This document shows positions 19,981-29,071 of a stretch of DNA of 41,683 bases, in pieces. Source of the DNA: Roseomonas sp. GC11 (GTDB lineage Bacteria > Pseudomonadota > Alphaproteobacteria > Acetobacterales > Acetobacteraceae). The notes under the pieces were generated by a model, which saw only the letters and a program-made list of their open reading frames with translations, ran no database searches and had not been told where the DNA came from. Every line of letters begins with the position of its first letter. Position 1 is the first letter of the stretch. The stretch covers positions 137,037 through 178,719 of the forward strand of contig NZ_JANFNY010000001.1 of assembly GCF_024437745.1 (NCBI RefSeq), given 5' to 3'. The position numbers and the translations under genes are program-made.

Positions 19981-20364
19981 ATGGCCGAGACATTTTCGCC
20001 CGCCCCATCGCCCCTGATCGCCTCGGACCGGGTGCAGGGCACGGCGGTCTACGACCCCTCCGGCAACCGGCTCGGACGGATCGAGACGCTGATGCTCGAC
20101 AAGGTGGCGGGCACGGTGGAATACGCCGTGCTGAGCTTCGGCGGCTTCCTCGGGCTGGGCAGCTCCCATTACCCGCTGCCCTGGAACCGCCTGCGCTACG
20201 ACACCGGCCTCGGCGGCTATGTGGTCGATGTGACGGAAACCCAGCTCGCCACCGCCCCCTCCTTCAGCCAGGAAGGGCCGGTGGATTGGTCAGACCGGCA
20301 ATGGGGCGAACGCCTGCGCGGCTATTACGGGCCGGCGCCCTATGGGTCGCGGGATGGGATGTGA
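19981..20364 (+). CDS. PRC-barrel domain protein
   Basis: A 127-residue soluble protein. A PRC-barrel beta fold covers about 10-90: the strand pattern RVQGTAVYDPSGNRLGRIET, then VEYAVLSFGGFLGLG and HYPLPWNRLRYD, is typical of the stand-alone stress-linked PRC proteins. The C-terminal 30 residues (WSDRQWGERLRGYYG) are a common tail in alphaproteobacterial members. The exact role is unknown; paralogues are often EcfG regulon members, and an EcfG-type promoter lies upstream here. The start has GAGGAG nearby. It converges with the sigma factor gene, with a repeat-type terminator between. Confidence 0.85.
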   Translation: MAETFSPAPSPLIASDRVQGTAVYDPSGNRLGRIETLMLDKVAGTVEYAVLSFGGFLGLGSSHYPLPWNRLRYDTGLGGYVVDVTETQLATAPSFSQEGPVDWSDRQWGERLRGYYGPAPYGSRDGM

Positions 20365-20393
20365 AGGTTTGTAAGAAGATTTGTAAGGAGAAG

Positions 20394-20472
20394 GGTTCTT
20401 TTTTGAAAAAAAGAACCAAAAAACTTTTTTCAGTTTGCGGCCCGCTTGGGAGGTGAGGCGGGGCGCGAACTG
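20394..20472. repeat. Convergent-junction terminator repeat, copy 1 (partial)
   Basis: A hairpin GGTTCTTTTTT/AAAAAAAGAACC (20394-20417) is followed by an A/T-tract arm, then a central GC inverted repeat flanked by CAGTTT and AACTGG. The right-hand hairpin of the family is decayed here. The element lies between the convergent PRC-barrel and sigma factor genes, where it can end transcription from both sides. Confidence 0.75.
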
Positions 20473-20500
20473 GAAGAAAATTCTTCGCGGAGAGAAGACT

Positions 20501-21076
20501 TTATCGGGCGCCCCGCCGCTGGTCCTCCGCCCGCGCGGTGCGGTGGAAGCGGGGTGTGGCGCTCTGGCTCGCATGGGCCTCCTCCAGCAGGGCGAAGAGG
20601 GCGGCGCGGGCACGGTGGACGCGGCTTTTCACCGTGCCCACCGCGCAGCCCAGCACGCGCGCCACATCCTCGTAGGGCAGCCCCGAGCCGGCGACGAGGG
20701 TGAGGATGGAGCGGTGATCCTCCGGCAGACCATGGAAAACCTTCTGGAAGTCGGAGAGTTCCAACCCCTCCTCCTGCCGGGCGGAGACGGGCAGGCGTTC
20801 CATCTCCTCCTCGTCCATGGCGCGCGTCATCCTGCGCTTGGCGACGAATTCGTTGAGGAACCGGTTGCGCAGGATGGTGAAAGCCCAGGCCTTGAAGTGG
20901 GTGCCGGGCTGGTAGCGGTCCGCCGCGTTCAGCATCCGCACCACGGCATCCTGCACCAGGTCATCCGCGTCATGGCGGTTGCGGGTGAGCGAGCGGGCAT
21001 AGGCCCGCAAGTCCGGCAGGCAGGCGAGAAGCTCTTCGTTGATGGACGCCATCGGGACCTGATTCGCATGCTGCAT
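20501..21076 (-). CDS. ECF sigma factor, EcfG-like
   Basis: A 191-residue RNA polymerase sigma factor. Region 2 (about 17-85) carries LRAYARSLTRNRHDADDLVQD and YQPGTHFKAWAFTILRN. Region 4 (about 105-168) carries FHGLPEDHRSILTLVAGSGL and CAVGTVKSRVHRAR. These segments resemble the alphaproteobacterial general-stress sigma EcfG/SigT more than other ECF groups. EcfG is normally held by anti-sigma NepR and freed by PhyR; neither gene is in the window, so it may be a paralogue. An alternative start is the ATG at 21052 (MASINEELL); neither has a strong Shine-Dalgarno. Two EcfG-type promoters lie within 1.5 kb. Confidence 0.85.
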   Translation of the reverse strand: MQHANQVPMASINEELLACLPDLRAYARSLTRNRHDADDLVQDAVVRMLNAADRYQPGTHFKAWAFTILRNRFLNEFVAKRRMTRAMDEEEMERLPVSARQEEGLELSDFQKVFHGLPEDHRSILTLVAGSGLPYEDVARVLGCAVGTVKSRVHRARAALFALLEEAHASQSATPRFHRTARAEDQRRGAR

Positions 21077-21210
21077 CCCGGGTTGAACGTGCCGGCGGCA
21101 CAGGGAGTTGCGGCGCAGGTCGGGAAGGTGGAATGCCCGCCTTGGTTGCGTATCAGTCAGGATATGCGCGCATGGATGGGGGTATGCGAAAAGCTATCCA
21201 CACGACAGGG

Positions 21211-21225
21211 TTAAGCGGGGCTTAA
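21211..21225. promoter_or_regulatory. Inverted repeat in the sigma/rpfF divergent region
   Basis: TTAAGC-GGG-GCTTAA is a perfect 6-bp inverted repeat about 104 bases upstream of rpfF and 135 bases upstream of the sigma gene. It could be an operator for either gene. No known regulator consensus was matched. Confidence 0.25.
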
Positions 21226-21328
21226 GATGAGGGCTTGCGTGGCGTTCCGGTTGCACCCGTCGGTGGTCGGCGGGCGGCGCCACGCAACCGGGCCGGCCCA
21301 GAGGGCCGCCGCATCAGGAGAGTCCCCC

Positions 21329-22267
21329 ATGTTCCTTGACCGCCCCCTCGCTGCCCAGGCCTCGGCTCAGACCGCTTTTGGCCAGATCGCCACGGCTTCG
21401 GATGAAACGCTGGCCCGCCTCGACAATCTCGACCTGCGGCTGGAGGCCGGCAGCCGCAGCCTGTGGTGCACGATGCGGCCGCAGGGCCGGCCGAGCTACA
21501 CCATGGAACTGATGCAGGATGTGCACACCATGCAGCGCCATGTCCGCACCCTTTTCGCCACGGCGCCGGAGCGGCCGGCGGATTGGTTCGTCATGGCCTC
21601 GGCGGTGCCCGGCATCTACAATCTGGGCGGCGACCTGGCGCATTTCGCCGAGCGCATCCGCGCGCGCGACCATGCCTCGCTGGTGCGCTATGGCCATGTG
21701 GCGGTGGAGGCCATCCACAACAACAGCATCGCCTTCGGCCTGCCGGTGGTGACGATGGCGCTGGTGCAGGGGGATGCGCTGGGCGGCGGCTTCGAGCATG
21801 CCCTGTCCTTCGACCTGATCGTGGCCGAGCGCAGCGCCAAGATCGGCCTGCCGGAGATTCTGTTCAACATGTTCCCCGGCATGGGGGCCTACAGCTTCCT
21901 CTCGCGCCGGCTGGACCGCCGGCGGGCCGAGGAACTCATCCTCTCGGGCCGCATCCACACGGCGGAGGAACTGCACGCCATGGGCGTGGTGGATGTGCTG
22001 TCCGAGGATGGCGAGGGCGAGATGACGGCGCGGGACTACATCGCCCGCCATTCCCGCAAGCACAATGCCCATCTGACCATGCTGCGCGCCCGCCGGCGGG
22101 TGAACCCGGTGACGCTGGAGGAACTGCGCGACGTGGTCGAGATGTGGGCCGAGGCGGCGATGAATCTGGGCGAGGCCGACCTGAAGAAGATGGGCCGGCT
22201 GGTGGCGGCGCAGGAGCGGCGCCTGTCCGGGATCGGCTCGCCGGGCCTTGCCACCGCAGCCGAGTGA
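21329..22267 (+). CDS. rpfF: DSF synthase, RpfF-type enoyl-CoA hydratase/thioesterase
   Basis: A 312-residue crotonase-fold enzyme. It closely resembles Xanthomonas RpfF, which makes the cis-2-unsaturated fatty acid signal DSF from acyl-ACP by dehydration and thioester cleavage. YNLGGDLAHF (97-106) matches the RpfF oxyanion region. The two catalytic glutamates are present: E156 in GDALGGGFEHALS and E176 in GLPEILFNMFPGMGAYSF. The last motif, with the C-terminal helix MNLGEADLKKMGRLVAAQ, separates RpfF from ordinary enoyl-CoA hydratases. The start at 21329 has AGGAG seven bases upstream. It converges with an RpfC-like kinase gene, as in the Xanthomonas rpf cluster. The chain specificity of the product cannot be read from sequence. 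Confidence 0.88.
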   Translation: MFLDRPLAAQASAQTAFGQIATASDETLARLDNLDLRLEAGSRSLWCTMRPQGRPSYTMELMQDVHTMQRHVRTLFATAPERPADWFVMASAVPGIYNLGGDLAHFAERIRARDHASLVRYGHVAVEAIHNNSIAFGLPVVTMALVQGDALGGGFEHALSFDLIVAERSAKIGLPEILFNMFPGMGAYSFLSRRLDRRRAEELILSGRIHTAEELHAMGVVDVLSEDGEGEMTARDYIARHSRKHNAHLTMLRARRRVNPVTLEELRDVVEMWAEAAMNLGEADLKKMGRLVAAQERRLSGIGSPGLATAAE

Positions 22268-22275
22268 GAAAAAGT

Positions 22276-22390
22276 GTTCTTTTTGAAAAAAGAACCAAAA
22301 ACTTTTTTTCAGATGGCGTCCCGCCTGTGGCCTGATGCGGGACGCCAAGCTGAGAAAGTCTTTTTGCTTCTTTTTCTTCAGAAAAAGAAG
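22276..22390. repeat. Convergent-junction terminator repeat, copy 2 (full)
   Basis: Three hairpins in a row. The first is GTTCTTTTT/AAAAAAGAAC (22276-22295). The second is a central GC stem GGCGTCCCGC/GCGGGACGCC (22315-22324 with 22337-22346) inside A/T-tract arms. The third is CTTCTTTTTC/GAAAAAGAAG (22367-22390). Each stem is next to T- or A-tracts, so it can terminate in both directions. It lies between convergent rpfF and rpfC. Confidence 0.85.
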
Positions 22391-22440
22391 GCTTCTTTTA
22401 AATGAAATCCTCTGGTCAATGAAATCCTCGGGCGCGGGCT

Positions 22441-25014
22441 TCAGCCAAGATGGCTTTGCCCGTTGCTGGAGGGCAGCAGGGCCTGGCGTACCCGCTCCAG
22501 TTCGGCGCGGGCGCGCAGGGCCTGATCGGCGCCTTCGCGCATCAACTCCTCGCGGCTCAGCTTGCGCCACTCGCCACAGAGCCGCGTGATGCCGACGGCG
22601 CCGAGGTTGGCGGCGCTGCTGCGCAGGGCATGGGCCTCGCTCTGGAAGCGGGGGATGTCCCCTTGCGTGGCGGCCTGGCCGATGGCCTCGATCAGCGTGG
22701 CGGCATCGCTCACGAAGTCCTGGGCGAGCTGGCGGACGAAGTCATCCCCACCGAGGCGGCGCAGATTGTCCACCGTCTCCATGTCCACCGCCGGGCCGCT
22801 GGCGCGGAAGCGGGGGTGGGAGGCGATGTCGGCCACCGCCGGGGCGAGGGCCTGGCCGGGGCGCGGCGGGCGGGCGCGTTCCTCGACGATGCGCAGCAGC
22901 GCCTCGGGCTCCACCGGCTTGACGATATGGCCATCCATGCCGGCCTCGGCGCAGCGCCGCTCGGCATCCTCGGTGGCGTCGGCGGTGAGGGCGAGGATGG
23001 GCAGGTGGGGCTGCCCCAGCGCCATGATGCGGAACATCTTGGTGGCCTCGACGCCGTCCATCTCCGGCATGTTGAGGTCCATCAGCACGAGGTCGAGACT
23101 CTCCGCCTCGCGCTCCAGCACGTCGAGGGCGATGTCGCCATTGTCGGCCAGCAGCACGGTATGGCCGCCGCGCTCCAGGATGCGGGTGAAGACGCGCTGG
23201 TTCACCCGGCTGTCATCGGCCACCAGCACGCGCAGGCGGCGGGTGGGGGTGGCGGGCGGCGCCTCCGGCGTGGCGGCAAGGGCCTCGGCTTCGCCCGCCG
23301 GCGTGGCCTGGGCGGGCGCCCTGGAGAGGCCCGTGTGGAGGGGCGGGGGGGCGGCGGTGGCGTGGTGGCGCGGCGGGGCCAGGGCCTGGGCCGCGCCGAG
23401 CGCCGCGGCGATCGCCTCGCCGCTGGCATGGGCGGGCAGCAGGGCGGCGCAGGCCTGGCGCAGCGTCTCGGGCGGCAGCCCTTCCCCCGCGCCCTCGGCG
23501 ATCAGCACGCGCGGATGGGTGGAGGCGCCGGGCGGCGGCAGGGCCTCCCCGGCATAGGCGAGCAGCAGGCAGCGCCCTTCCGGCCCTTCCGGGCGGGTGC
23601 GCAGCAGGGCGGCGGCTTCCTCCGGCGTGGCGGCGGGGCGGGTCTCGACGCCGAGGGCGGCCAGGCGCTCGGCCAGGGCGGCGCTGCGGATCGGCGCGGG
23701 GTCCAGCAGCACGGCGGTGAGGCCGGCCAGCGGGCGCGGCAGGGCGTCGGCCATGGCCTCCACCGGCACCTCGAAATGGAAGGTGCTGCCCGCCCCGGGG
23801 GCGGAGCGGACGCCGATCTGCCCGCCCATCAGCGCGACGAGCTGGCGGCAGATGGACAGGCCCAGCCCCGTGCCGCCGAAGCGGTTGATGATGCTGGAAT
23901 CGGCCTGGGTGAAGGTCTCGAAGATGCGCTCCTGCGCCTCGGGCGCGATGCCGATGCCGCTGTCCGAGACCTCGGCGCGCAGCAGCAGCCCGCCGCGGGC
24001 GGGGGCCGGCAGCACGTCGAGCGCCACGGTCACGCCGCCCTCGGCGGTGAACTTCACCGCATTGCCGGCGAGGTTCAGCAGCACTTCCAGCAGGTGGCGC
24101 TTATCGCCGCGCAGCTCGGTGGGCACGCGCGGCGTCAGGTGCAGGCTGAAGGAGAGGCCCTTGTCCCGGCATTGCGCCGTCAGCAGCCCGCGCAGCTCGG
24201 AGAGCAGCTCCGCCGGGTCGAAGGGCTCATGCTCGGAGGGCATGCGCCCCGCCTCGATGCGGGAGAGGTTCAGCACGTCGTTGATCAGCGCGAGGAGGGA
24301 GCGCGCCGCGCTGTCCACGGTGCGGACCATGTCGCGCTGGTCCTCGTCCAGCCGGGTGCCGCGCAGCAGCCCGCCCATGCCGATGATGGCGTTGAGCGGC
24401 GTGCGCAGCTCATGGCTGACGCTGGCGAGGAAGAGGGACTTCGCCTGGCTCGCCGCCTCCGCCTGCTGCTTGGCCTGGGAGAGCTTGCGGATCAGCGTGC
24501 CGGCATAGAGCGGCAGCAGCAGCAGCCCGGCCCAGAGGCCGAGGGCGAGGTGGCCCTGCTCCTGCCAGTAGGGCGTGGCGAGGGCGGTGGCGCCGAAGCC
24601 GGCCAGGGCGGCCAGCATGGCGACGCGCAGCCAGGTGATGCCGAAGCGGAAGCCATTGCCCAGGATCACCCAGAGATAGACCGGCCAGAACATCGCCACC
24701 GGCTCCCCCCCCAGGTGGAGCTGGAGGGAGAGGAAGCCGCAGTCGAGCAGCACGGCGGCGAGGCGGCGCGGCGGGCAGACATCCGGCACCGCGACGATAT
24801 GGGCGAGCAGGCCGAAGGCGAGCAGGAAGAAGGCCGCCATGCCGAGCAGGGCCGGCCCCGGCCCGGCGCTGGCCCAGACCACCAGGGTGATGACCCCGGC
24901 GAAGGCCAGCCGGTTGAAGCTCATCTCGTGTTCGCTGTCGGGCCGGCCGCGCAGCCGGGCGCGCAGCCAGCCGAGGGAGCCGGGGCGCGGCACGGGGGGC
25001 AGGTGCGCGGTCAT
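22441..25014 (-). CDS. rpfC: RpfC-like hybrid sensor histidine kinase (TM-HisKA-HATPase-REC-Hpt)
   Basis: An 857-residue inner-membrane phosphorelay kinase. N-terminal residues 16-30 (RGRPDSEHE) and the membrane input region (about 33-175, five to six helices, with [19 protein letters not shown]) resemble the DSF-sensing domain of Xanthomonas RpfC. HisKA has H201 in [11 protein letters not shown]. HATPase has N318, DSGIGIAP (351-358) and GGTGLGLSI (380-388). REC has D646 in [11 protein letters not shown] and K699. A C-terminal Hpt has H795 in [13 protein letters not shown]. Residues about 430-545 form an extra receiver-like segment without a phospho-acceptor, followed by a proline/alanine linker. 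It lies 10 bases downstream of the REC-PAS-GGDEF-EAL gene, probably in one operon. Confidence 0.88.
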   Translation of the reverse strand: MTAHLPPVPRPGSLGWLRARLRGRPDSEHEMSFNRLAFAGVITLVVWASAGPGPALLGMAAFFLLAFGLLAHIVAVPDVCPPRRLAAVLLDCGFLSLQLHLGGEPVAMFWPVYLWVILGNGFRFGITWLRVAMLAALAGFGATALATPYWQEQGHLALGLWAGLLLLPLYAGTLIRKLSQAKQQAEAASQAKSLFLASVSHELRTPLNAIIGMGGLLRGTRLDEDQRDMVRTVDSAARSLLALINDVLNLSRIEAGRMPSEHEPFDPAELLSELRGLLTAQCRDKGLSFSLHLTPRVPTELRGDKRHLLEVLLNLAGNAVKFTAEGGVTVALDVLPAPARGGLLLRAEVSDSGIGIAPEAQERIFETFTQADSSIINRFGGTGLGLSICRQLVALMGGQIGVRSAPGAGSTFHFEVPVEAMADALPRPLAGLTAVLLDPAPIRSAALAERLAALGVETRPAATPEEAAALLRTRPEGPEGRCLLLAYAGEALPPPGASTHPRVLIAEGAGEGLPPETLRQACAALLPAHASGEAIAAALGAAQALAPPRHHATAAPPPLHTGLSRAPAQATPAGEAEALAATPEAPPATPTRRLRVLVADDSRVNQRVFTRILERGGHTVLLADNGDIALDVLEREAESLDLVLMDLNMPEMDGVEATKMFRIMALGQPHLPILALTADATEDAERRCAEAGMDGHIVKPVEPEALLRIVEERARPPRPGQALAPAVADIASHPRFRASGPAVDMETVDNLRRLGGDDFVRQLAQDFVSDAATLIEAIGQAATQGDIPRFQSEAHALRSSAANLGAVGITRLCGEWRKLSREELMREGADQALRARAELERVRQALLPSSNGQSHLG

Positions 25015-25024
25015 GGCATGGGTC

Positions 25025-27244
25025 TCACATCCCCTGGCTCAGGGCATTGCTGGGGTCGGGCAAGGCGGTTTCCCGTTCAAGGCGCTGCCAGGGCTGCGGC
25101 TGGCGCAGCAGCCGGGCGAACTCCTCGGCCGGCAGGGGCTTGCTGAAGTAGTAACCCTGCACCTCGTCACAACCCTCGGCCCGCAGATGGGCGAGCTGGT
25201 CTTCATTCTCTACCCCCTCGGCGATCACCTGCAACCTCAGCATGTGGCCGAGCTCGACAATTGTGCGAACAATCGCGGCATCGTTGGGTTCGCTGGTCAT
25301 GCCGCGGACGAAGGACTGGTCGATCTTCAGGCGGTCCACGGGGAAGTTCTTCACATAGTTGAGCGAGGAATAGCCGGTGCCGAAATCATCGACCGAGATG
25401 CGGATGCCGCGCGCGCGCAGCGCCTGCAGCCCGGCGGCGGTGGCCTGGTCCTGCTCCATCAGGATGCCCTCGGTCAATTCGAGGTCGAGCTGGTCGGGCG
25501 GCAGGCCGGTCTCCTCCACCACGCGCAGCACCAGGGCGCGCACATCCTGGCGGCGGAACTGCACGGGGGAGAGGTTGACGCCCACGCGCACCGGCGCCAG
25601 CCCCTCGGCGCGCCACTGCTCCGCCTGCCGGCAGGCCTCGCGCAGCACCCATTCGTTGATCGGCACGATCAGCCCCGTCTCCTCGGCGATGGAGAGGAAG
25701 ACGCCGGGCGTGCTGATGCCATGGCCGGGGCGGCGCCAGCGCAGCAGCGCCTCCGCCCCAATGATGGCGCCGCTGCGCAGCTCGACCTGCGGCTGGTAGT
25801 AGAGCAGGAATTCCTCCCGCCCCAGGCTGGCGCGCAGCTCCGCCTCGATGCGCATGGCCTCGCGGGCGCGGGCGTCCATGGCGGCGGCGAAGAAGCGCCA
25901 GCCCTGCCGCCCCTCCGCCTTGGCGCGGTACATGGCGAGGTCGGCATTGCGCAGCAGCTCATCCGGGTCGGTGCCGTCGCGCGGGTAGAGGGTGATGCCG
26001 ATGCTGGCGCCGGTGGAGAGGCTGTGGCCCTCGCAGAACACCGGCTCGGAGAGGGCGGCGATGACGCGGTCGGCCAGGTTGGCGGCCTCCTCCGCGCCGT
26101 GGACGGCGCTCTGCACGATGGCGAATTCATCGCCGCCGAGGCGCGCCACCACATCCTCCTCCCGCACCGTGGCTTCCAGGCGCTGGGCGACGGTGCGCAG
26201 CAGCTCATCCCCCACATGGTGGCCGAGCGCGTCGTTGACCGCCTTGAAGCGGTCGAGATCGAGGAAATGCAGGGCGAAGGCGTGGTCGCCGCGGCGGCCG
26301 CGCGCCAGTTCGCGGCGCAGCCGGTCGCGCAGGAAGGCGCGGTTGGGCAGGCCGGTCAGCGCGTCGTGATGCGCCATGTGGCCGAGGCGGCGCTCGGCCA
26401 GCTTGCGGTCGGTGATCTCGAGGGAGGTGGTCAGCACCGCCACCACCTCGCCCCTGCCATTGTGCAGCGGCGCCTTGGTGGTGAGGAAGATGCGCGGCTG
26501 GCCTTCCGGCGTCTCCGTCTCCTCCTCGCGCCCGGGCAGGGCCTGCCCGGTCTCGAAGACCAGCGCGTCCAGCGCGCGGGAGCGGGCGGCGCGCTCGCGG
26601 CCGAAGAGGCGCTCGACATCGTGCCCGGCCAGCGCCTCGGGGGTGGCGCCGGCGAATTCGGCCTGGCAGGCATTGACGAAGACGCAGCGCCCCTGGCGGT
26701 CCGCCGCGCTGATCAGGGCGGGGACGGTGTCGATCACCTGGGCCAGGGCGGCGCGGCTGTCGCGCAGCATCTCCTCCTGGGCGCGGGTGCTGTGCTCCAG
26801 CTTCTGCTCCAGCGATTCGGCGCGGCGCTGGAGTTCAAGTTGTTGCCAGCGCATGCGCAGGAGGTTGCGCGCCCGGGTCAGGAATTCGTAATGATCGACC
26901 GGGCTGAGGAGGAAATCCGTCGCCCCCGCCTCCAGCGCGCGCATGCGATAGGCGCGGTCGTTATAGGCGGTGATGACGATGACGGGCACGTCGGTGGCGG
27001 GGGCCGGCCCCTGGCCTGAGGCGTGGCGGAGGTGGCGCAGGCGGCGGGTGAATTCGGCGCCATCCATTTCCGGCATGCGGAAATCGGTCACCACCAGGTC
27101 GGTGCTGTGGCTGGCGAGCCAGACCAGGGCCTCCTGCGGGTCACCGAAGGACTGCACCTGCACGCCGGGCTCCAGCGTCAGCGCCAGGCGGGTGAAGATG
27201 TCGCGGTTGGTCGTCCTGTCATCCAGGATCAGGATCGTGGCCAT
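25025..27244 (-). CDS. Response regulator with PAS, GGDEF and EAL domains
   Basis: A 739-residue cyclic-di-GMP enzyme likely controlled by the RpfC-like kinase. REC (1-130) has D8, D9 and phospho-acceptor D54 in [12 protein letters not shown]. It resembles the RpfG receiver ([11 protein letters not shown]), but the conserved lysine before the proline is serine (LLSPVD, about 114). A coiled linker (135-165) leads to PAS (about 166-285). GGDEF is intact (370-374) with an inhibitory RxxD site (REED, 361-364). EAL is intact (EALLRW from 498; [45 protein letters not shown]), so synthase and phosphodiesterase activities are both possible. The start at 27244 is preceded by GGAG. It holds the position of rpfG in the rpf cluster. 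Confidence 0.88.
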   Translation of the reverse strand: MATILILDDRTTNRDIFTRLALTLEPGVQVQSFGDPQEALVWLASHSTDLVVTDFRMPEMDGAEFTRRLRHLRHASGQGPAPATDVPVIVITAYNDRAYRMRALEAGATDFLLSPVDHYEFLTRARNLLRMRWQQLELQRRAESLEQKLEHSTRAQEEMLRDSRAALAQVIDTVPALISAADRQGRCVFVNACQAEFAGATPEALAGHDVERLFGRERAARSRALDALVFETGQALPGREEETETPEGQPRIFLTTKAPLHNGRGEVVAVLTTSLEITDRKLAERRLGHMAHHDALTGLPNRAFLRDRLRRELARGRRGDHAFALHFLDLDRFKAVNDALGHHVGDELLRTVAQRLEATVREEDVVARLGGDEFAIVQSAVHGAEEAANLADRVIAALSEPVFCEGHSLSTGASIGITLYPRDGTDPDELLRNADLAMYRAKAEGRQGWRFFAAAMDARAREAMRIEAELRASLGREEFLLYYQPQVELRSGAIIGAEALLRWRRPGHGISTPGVFLSIAEETGLIVPINEWVLREACRQAEQWRAEGLAPVRVGVNLSPVQFRRQDVRALVLRVVEETGLPPDQLDLELTEGILMEQDQATAAGLQALRARGIRISVDDFGTGYSSLNYVKNFPVDRLKIDQSFVRGMTSEPNDAAIVRTIVELGHMLRLQVIAEGVENEDQLAHLRAEGCDEVQGYYFSKPLPAEEFARLLRQPQPWQRLERETALPDPSNALSQGM

Positions 27245-27601
27245 TTCGCTCCATGGGGGCCGGTCTCAGCGCGGCGCAGCCTCCGCGTGCCGGAGGGCAG
27301 GCCTGCTGAGGTATCATCTTGCGCGGAGCACGGCATGGCTGCGGCCATGTTGCAAGGTCCAAGGCGGTGGGGCGTGTGGCACGGGCCTTCTGGCGCGGGC
27401 GGCGGTGGAACTTTCGTCCTTCTGGTCTGGCGCCGCGTTCTGGCGCCGTGGCGTCCGCTGCCCCGCATGGCGTCCAGGAAATGGGCATCCAGGCGCGGGG
27501 CTTCCGGCGGGCGGGGCGGCATGGGGCAGGCCGGCTTGCCCGCGCGCCGGGTGCCGACTAGCGTCACCCCCACCGCCGTCACGCGGCAAGGAGAAGGCGC
27601 C
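27245..27601. other. Intergenic region without a recognisable gene
   Basis: A 357-base divergent region between the REC-PAS-GGDEF-EAL gene and the first glutathione transferase. Short frames here have skewed arginine/glycine composition and no Shine-Dalgarno, so I call none. It contains a near-direct repeat of TTCTGGCGCCG around 27420-27450. It must hold the promoters of both flanking genes. Confidence 0.6.
27536..27564 (+). promoter_or_regulatory. Possible housekeeping promoter for the transferase pair
   Basis: TTGCCC, 17 bases, then TAGCGT, ending 37 bases before the first transferase start. Half of each hexamer matches the sigma-70 consensus. The spacing is ideal, but the match is weak. 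Confidence 0.28.
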
Positions 27602-28321
27602 ATGCTCGACCTGTATTACTGGACGACGCCCAACGGCCACAAGGTCACGATGTTCCTCGAAGAGGCGGGGCTGCCCTACCGGCTGGTGCCGGTGAACATC
27701 GGCAAGGGCGAGCAGTTCCACCCCGACTTCCTCGCCATCGCGCCCAATAACCGCATCCCCGCCCTGGTGGACCCGGCGCCGGCCGGTGGCGGCGCGCCGG
27801 TATCGCTGTTCGAGAGCGGCGCGATTCTGCTCTATCTGGCGGACAAGACCGGCCGCTTCATCCCCCCCGCCGCCGAGGTCGCGGCGCGGGCGGAGGTGCT
27901 GCAATGGCTGTTCTGGCAGATGGGCGGCCTTGGCCCCATGGCCGGGCAGAACCACCATTTCTCCCAGTATGCGCCGGAGAAGATCCCCTACGCCATCGAC
28001 CGCTACGTGAAGGAGACCAACCGCCTCTATGGCGTGCTGGACCGCCGGCTGAAGGGCCGCGCCTTCGTCGCGGGGGATGATTATTCGATCGCCGACATGG
28101 CGATCTATCCCTGGATCGTGCCGCATGAGCGCCAGGGCCAGAAGCTGGAGGATTTCCCGGAGCTGGCGCGCTGGTTCGCCGCCATCCAGGCGCGGCCGGC
28201 GACGCAGCGCGCCTATGCCCGCGCCGCCGAGGTCAATCCCGGCGCCCAGCCCTCGGTCAACGAGCAGTCGCGCGCCATCCTGTTCGGCCAGACAGCGTCC
28301 AATACGGCGGCGAAGGTCTGA
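27602..28321 (+). CDS. Glutathione S-transferase, YfcG/Ure2p-like
   Basis: A 239-residue cytoplasmic glutathione transferase of the nu class (E. coli YfcG, yeast Ure2p), members of which reduce disulfides or peroxides with glutathione. The thioredoxin-like N-terminal domain has WTTPNGHKV (8-16) and PNNRIPALVD, with FESGAILLYLADK giving the glutathione gamma-glutamyl site. The all-alpha C-terminal domain has YSIADMAIYPW. The start has AAGGAG eight bases upstream. A second, distantly related transferase starts 5 bases after its stop, so the two are probably co-transcribed. The natural substrate is not readable. Confidence 0.9.
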   Translation: MLDLYYWTTPNGHKVTMFLEEAGLPYRLVPVNIGKGEQFHPDFLAIAPNNRIPALVDPAPAGGGAPVSLFESGAILLYLADKTGRFIPPAAEVAARAEVLQWLFWQMGGLGPMAGQNHHFSQYAPEKIPYAIDRYVKETNRLYGVLDRRLKGRAFVAGDDYSIADMAIYPWIVPHERQGQKLEDFPELARWFAAIQARPATQRAYARAAEVNPGAQPSVNEQSRAILFGQTASNTAAKV

Positions 28322-28326
28322 GAATC

Positions 28327-29013
28327 ATGGCCCTCGCCCTCTACGAACTGGTGGGGGAAGACCCCGCGCGGCGCTTCAGCCCCTTCTGCTGGCGCAGCCG
28401 CATGGCGCTGGCGCATAAGGGGCTGGAGGCGGAATGCATCCCCTGGCGCTTCGCCGACAGCGCGGCCCTGGCCTTCTCCGGCCAGGACAAGGTGCCGGTG
28501 CTGGTGGATGGGGCGCGGGTGATTTCCGATTCCTGGGCCATCGCCGCCTATCTGGAGGCCGCCTATCCGGAGCGCCCGGCGCTCTTCGCCGGCGGCAACC
28601 CGGCGGCGGCGCGGCTTTCCGCCGCCTGGGCGGATGCCGCGCTGCTGCCGCTGCTCGGTCGGCTCATCCTCAGCGACATCGAGCCCTGGCTGGGCGAGGC
28701 GCAGCGCGGCTATTTCCGCGCCAGCCGGGAGGCGCGCTTCGGCATGACGCTGGAGCAGGTGACGGCCGACCGGGAGGAGCGCGTGGGCGCCTTCCGCGCC
28801 GCGCTGCTGCCGATGCGTCTGGTGCTGAAGGGGCAGCCCTTCCTGGGCGGCGCCACGCCGGATTATGCCGACTACGCCGTCTTCGGCAATTTCCAGTGGG
28901 CGCGCTGTGTCTCCGCCTTCGCGCTGCTGGAGGCGGATGACCCGGTGGCGGCGTGGCGGGAGCGGATGCTGGACCTGTTCGGCGGCCTGGCGCGCCACGT
29001 GCCGCATTGCTGA
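28327..29013 (+). CDS. Glutathione S-transferase family protein, LigE/beta-etherase-like
   Basis: A 228-residue transferase with an N-terminal thioredoxin-fold domain (ARRFSPFCWRSRMALAHKGL, about 14-33; KVPVLVD; ISDSWAIAAYLE) and an all-alpha C-terminal domain (PDYADYAVFGNFQW). The SPFCWR segment near the active-site loop is typical of the LigE-like group, some of which cleave aryl ethers in lignin dimers. Actual etherase activity is unproven for most members. It starts 5 bases past the YfcG-like gene. No other lignin-degradation gene is near, so a general detoxification role is as likely. Confidence 0.82.
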   Translation: MALALYELVGEDPARRFSPFCWRSRMALAHKGLEAECIPWRFADSAALAFSGQDKVPVLVDGARVISDSWAIAAYLEAAYPERPALFAGGNPAAARLSAAWADAALLPLLGRLILSDIEPWLGEAQRGYFRASREARFGMTLEQVTADREERVGAFRAALLPMRLVLKGQPFLGGATPDYADYAVFGNFQWARCVSAFALLEADDPVAAWRERMLDLFGGLARHVPHC

Positions 29014-29071
29014 GCGGCGGCCTGGCCTGAGGGGGCTTCCCCTTGTGCGGGGGAGCCTCCCGCATGGGTTT

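Noticed and set aside
21244-21248. GGAAC on the minus strand upstream of the sigma factor gene
   Set aside because: No GTT at 16-19 bases, so no autoregulatory EcfG promoter could be supported.
27407-27439. GGAAC followed by GTT before the transferase genes
   Set aside because: The spacer is 25 bases, too long for an EcfG-type promoter.
27319-27561. 80-codon frame in the intergenic region before the transferase pair
   Set aside because: Arg/Gly/Ala composition, no ribosome site, no recognisable motif.
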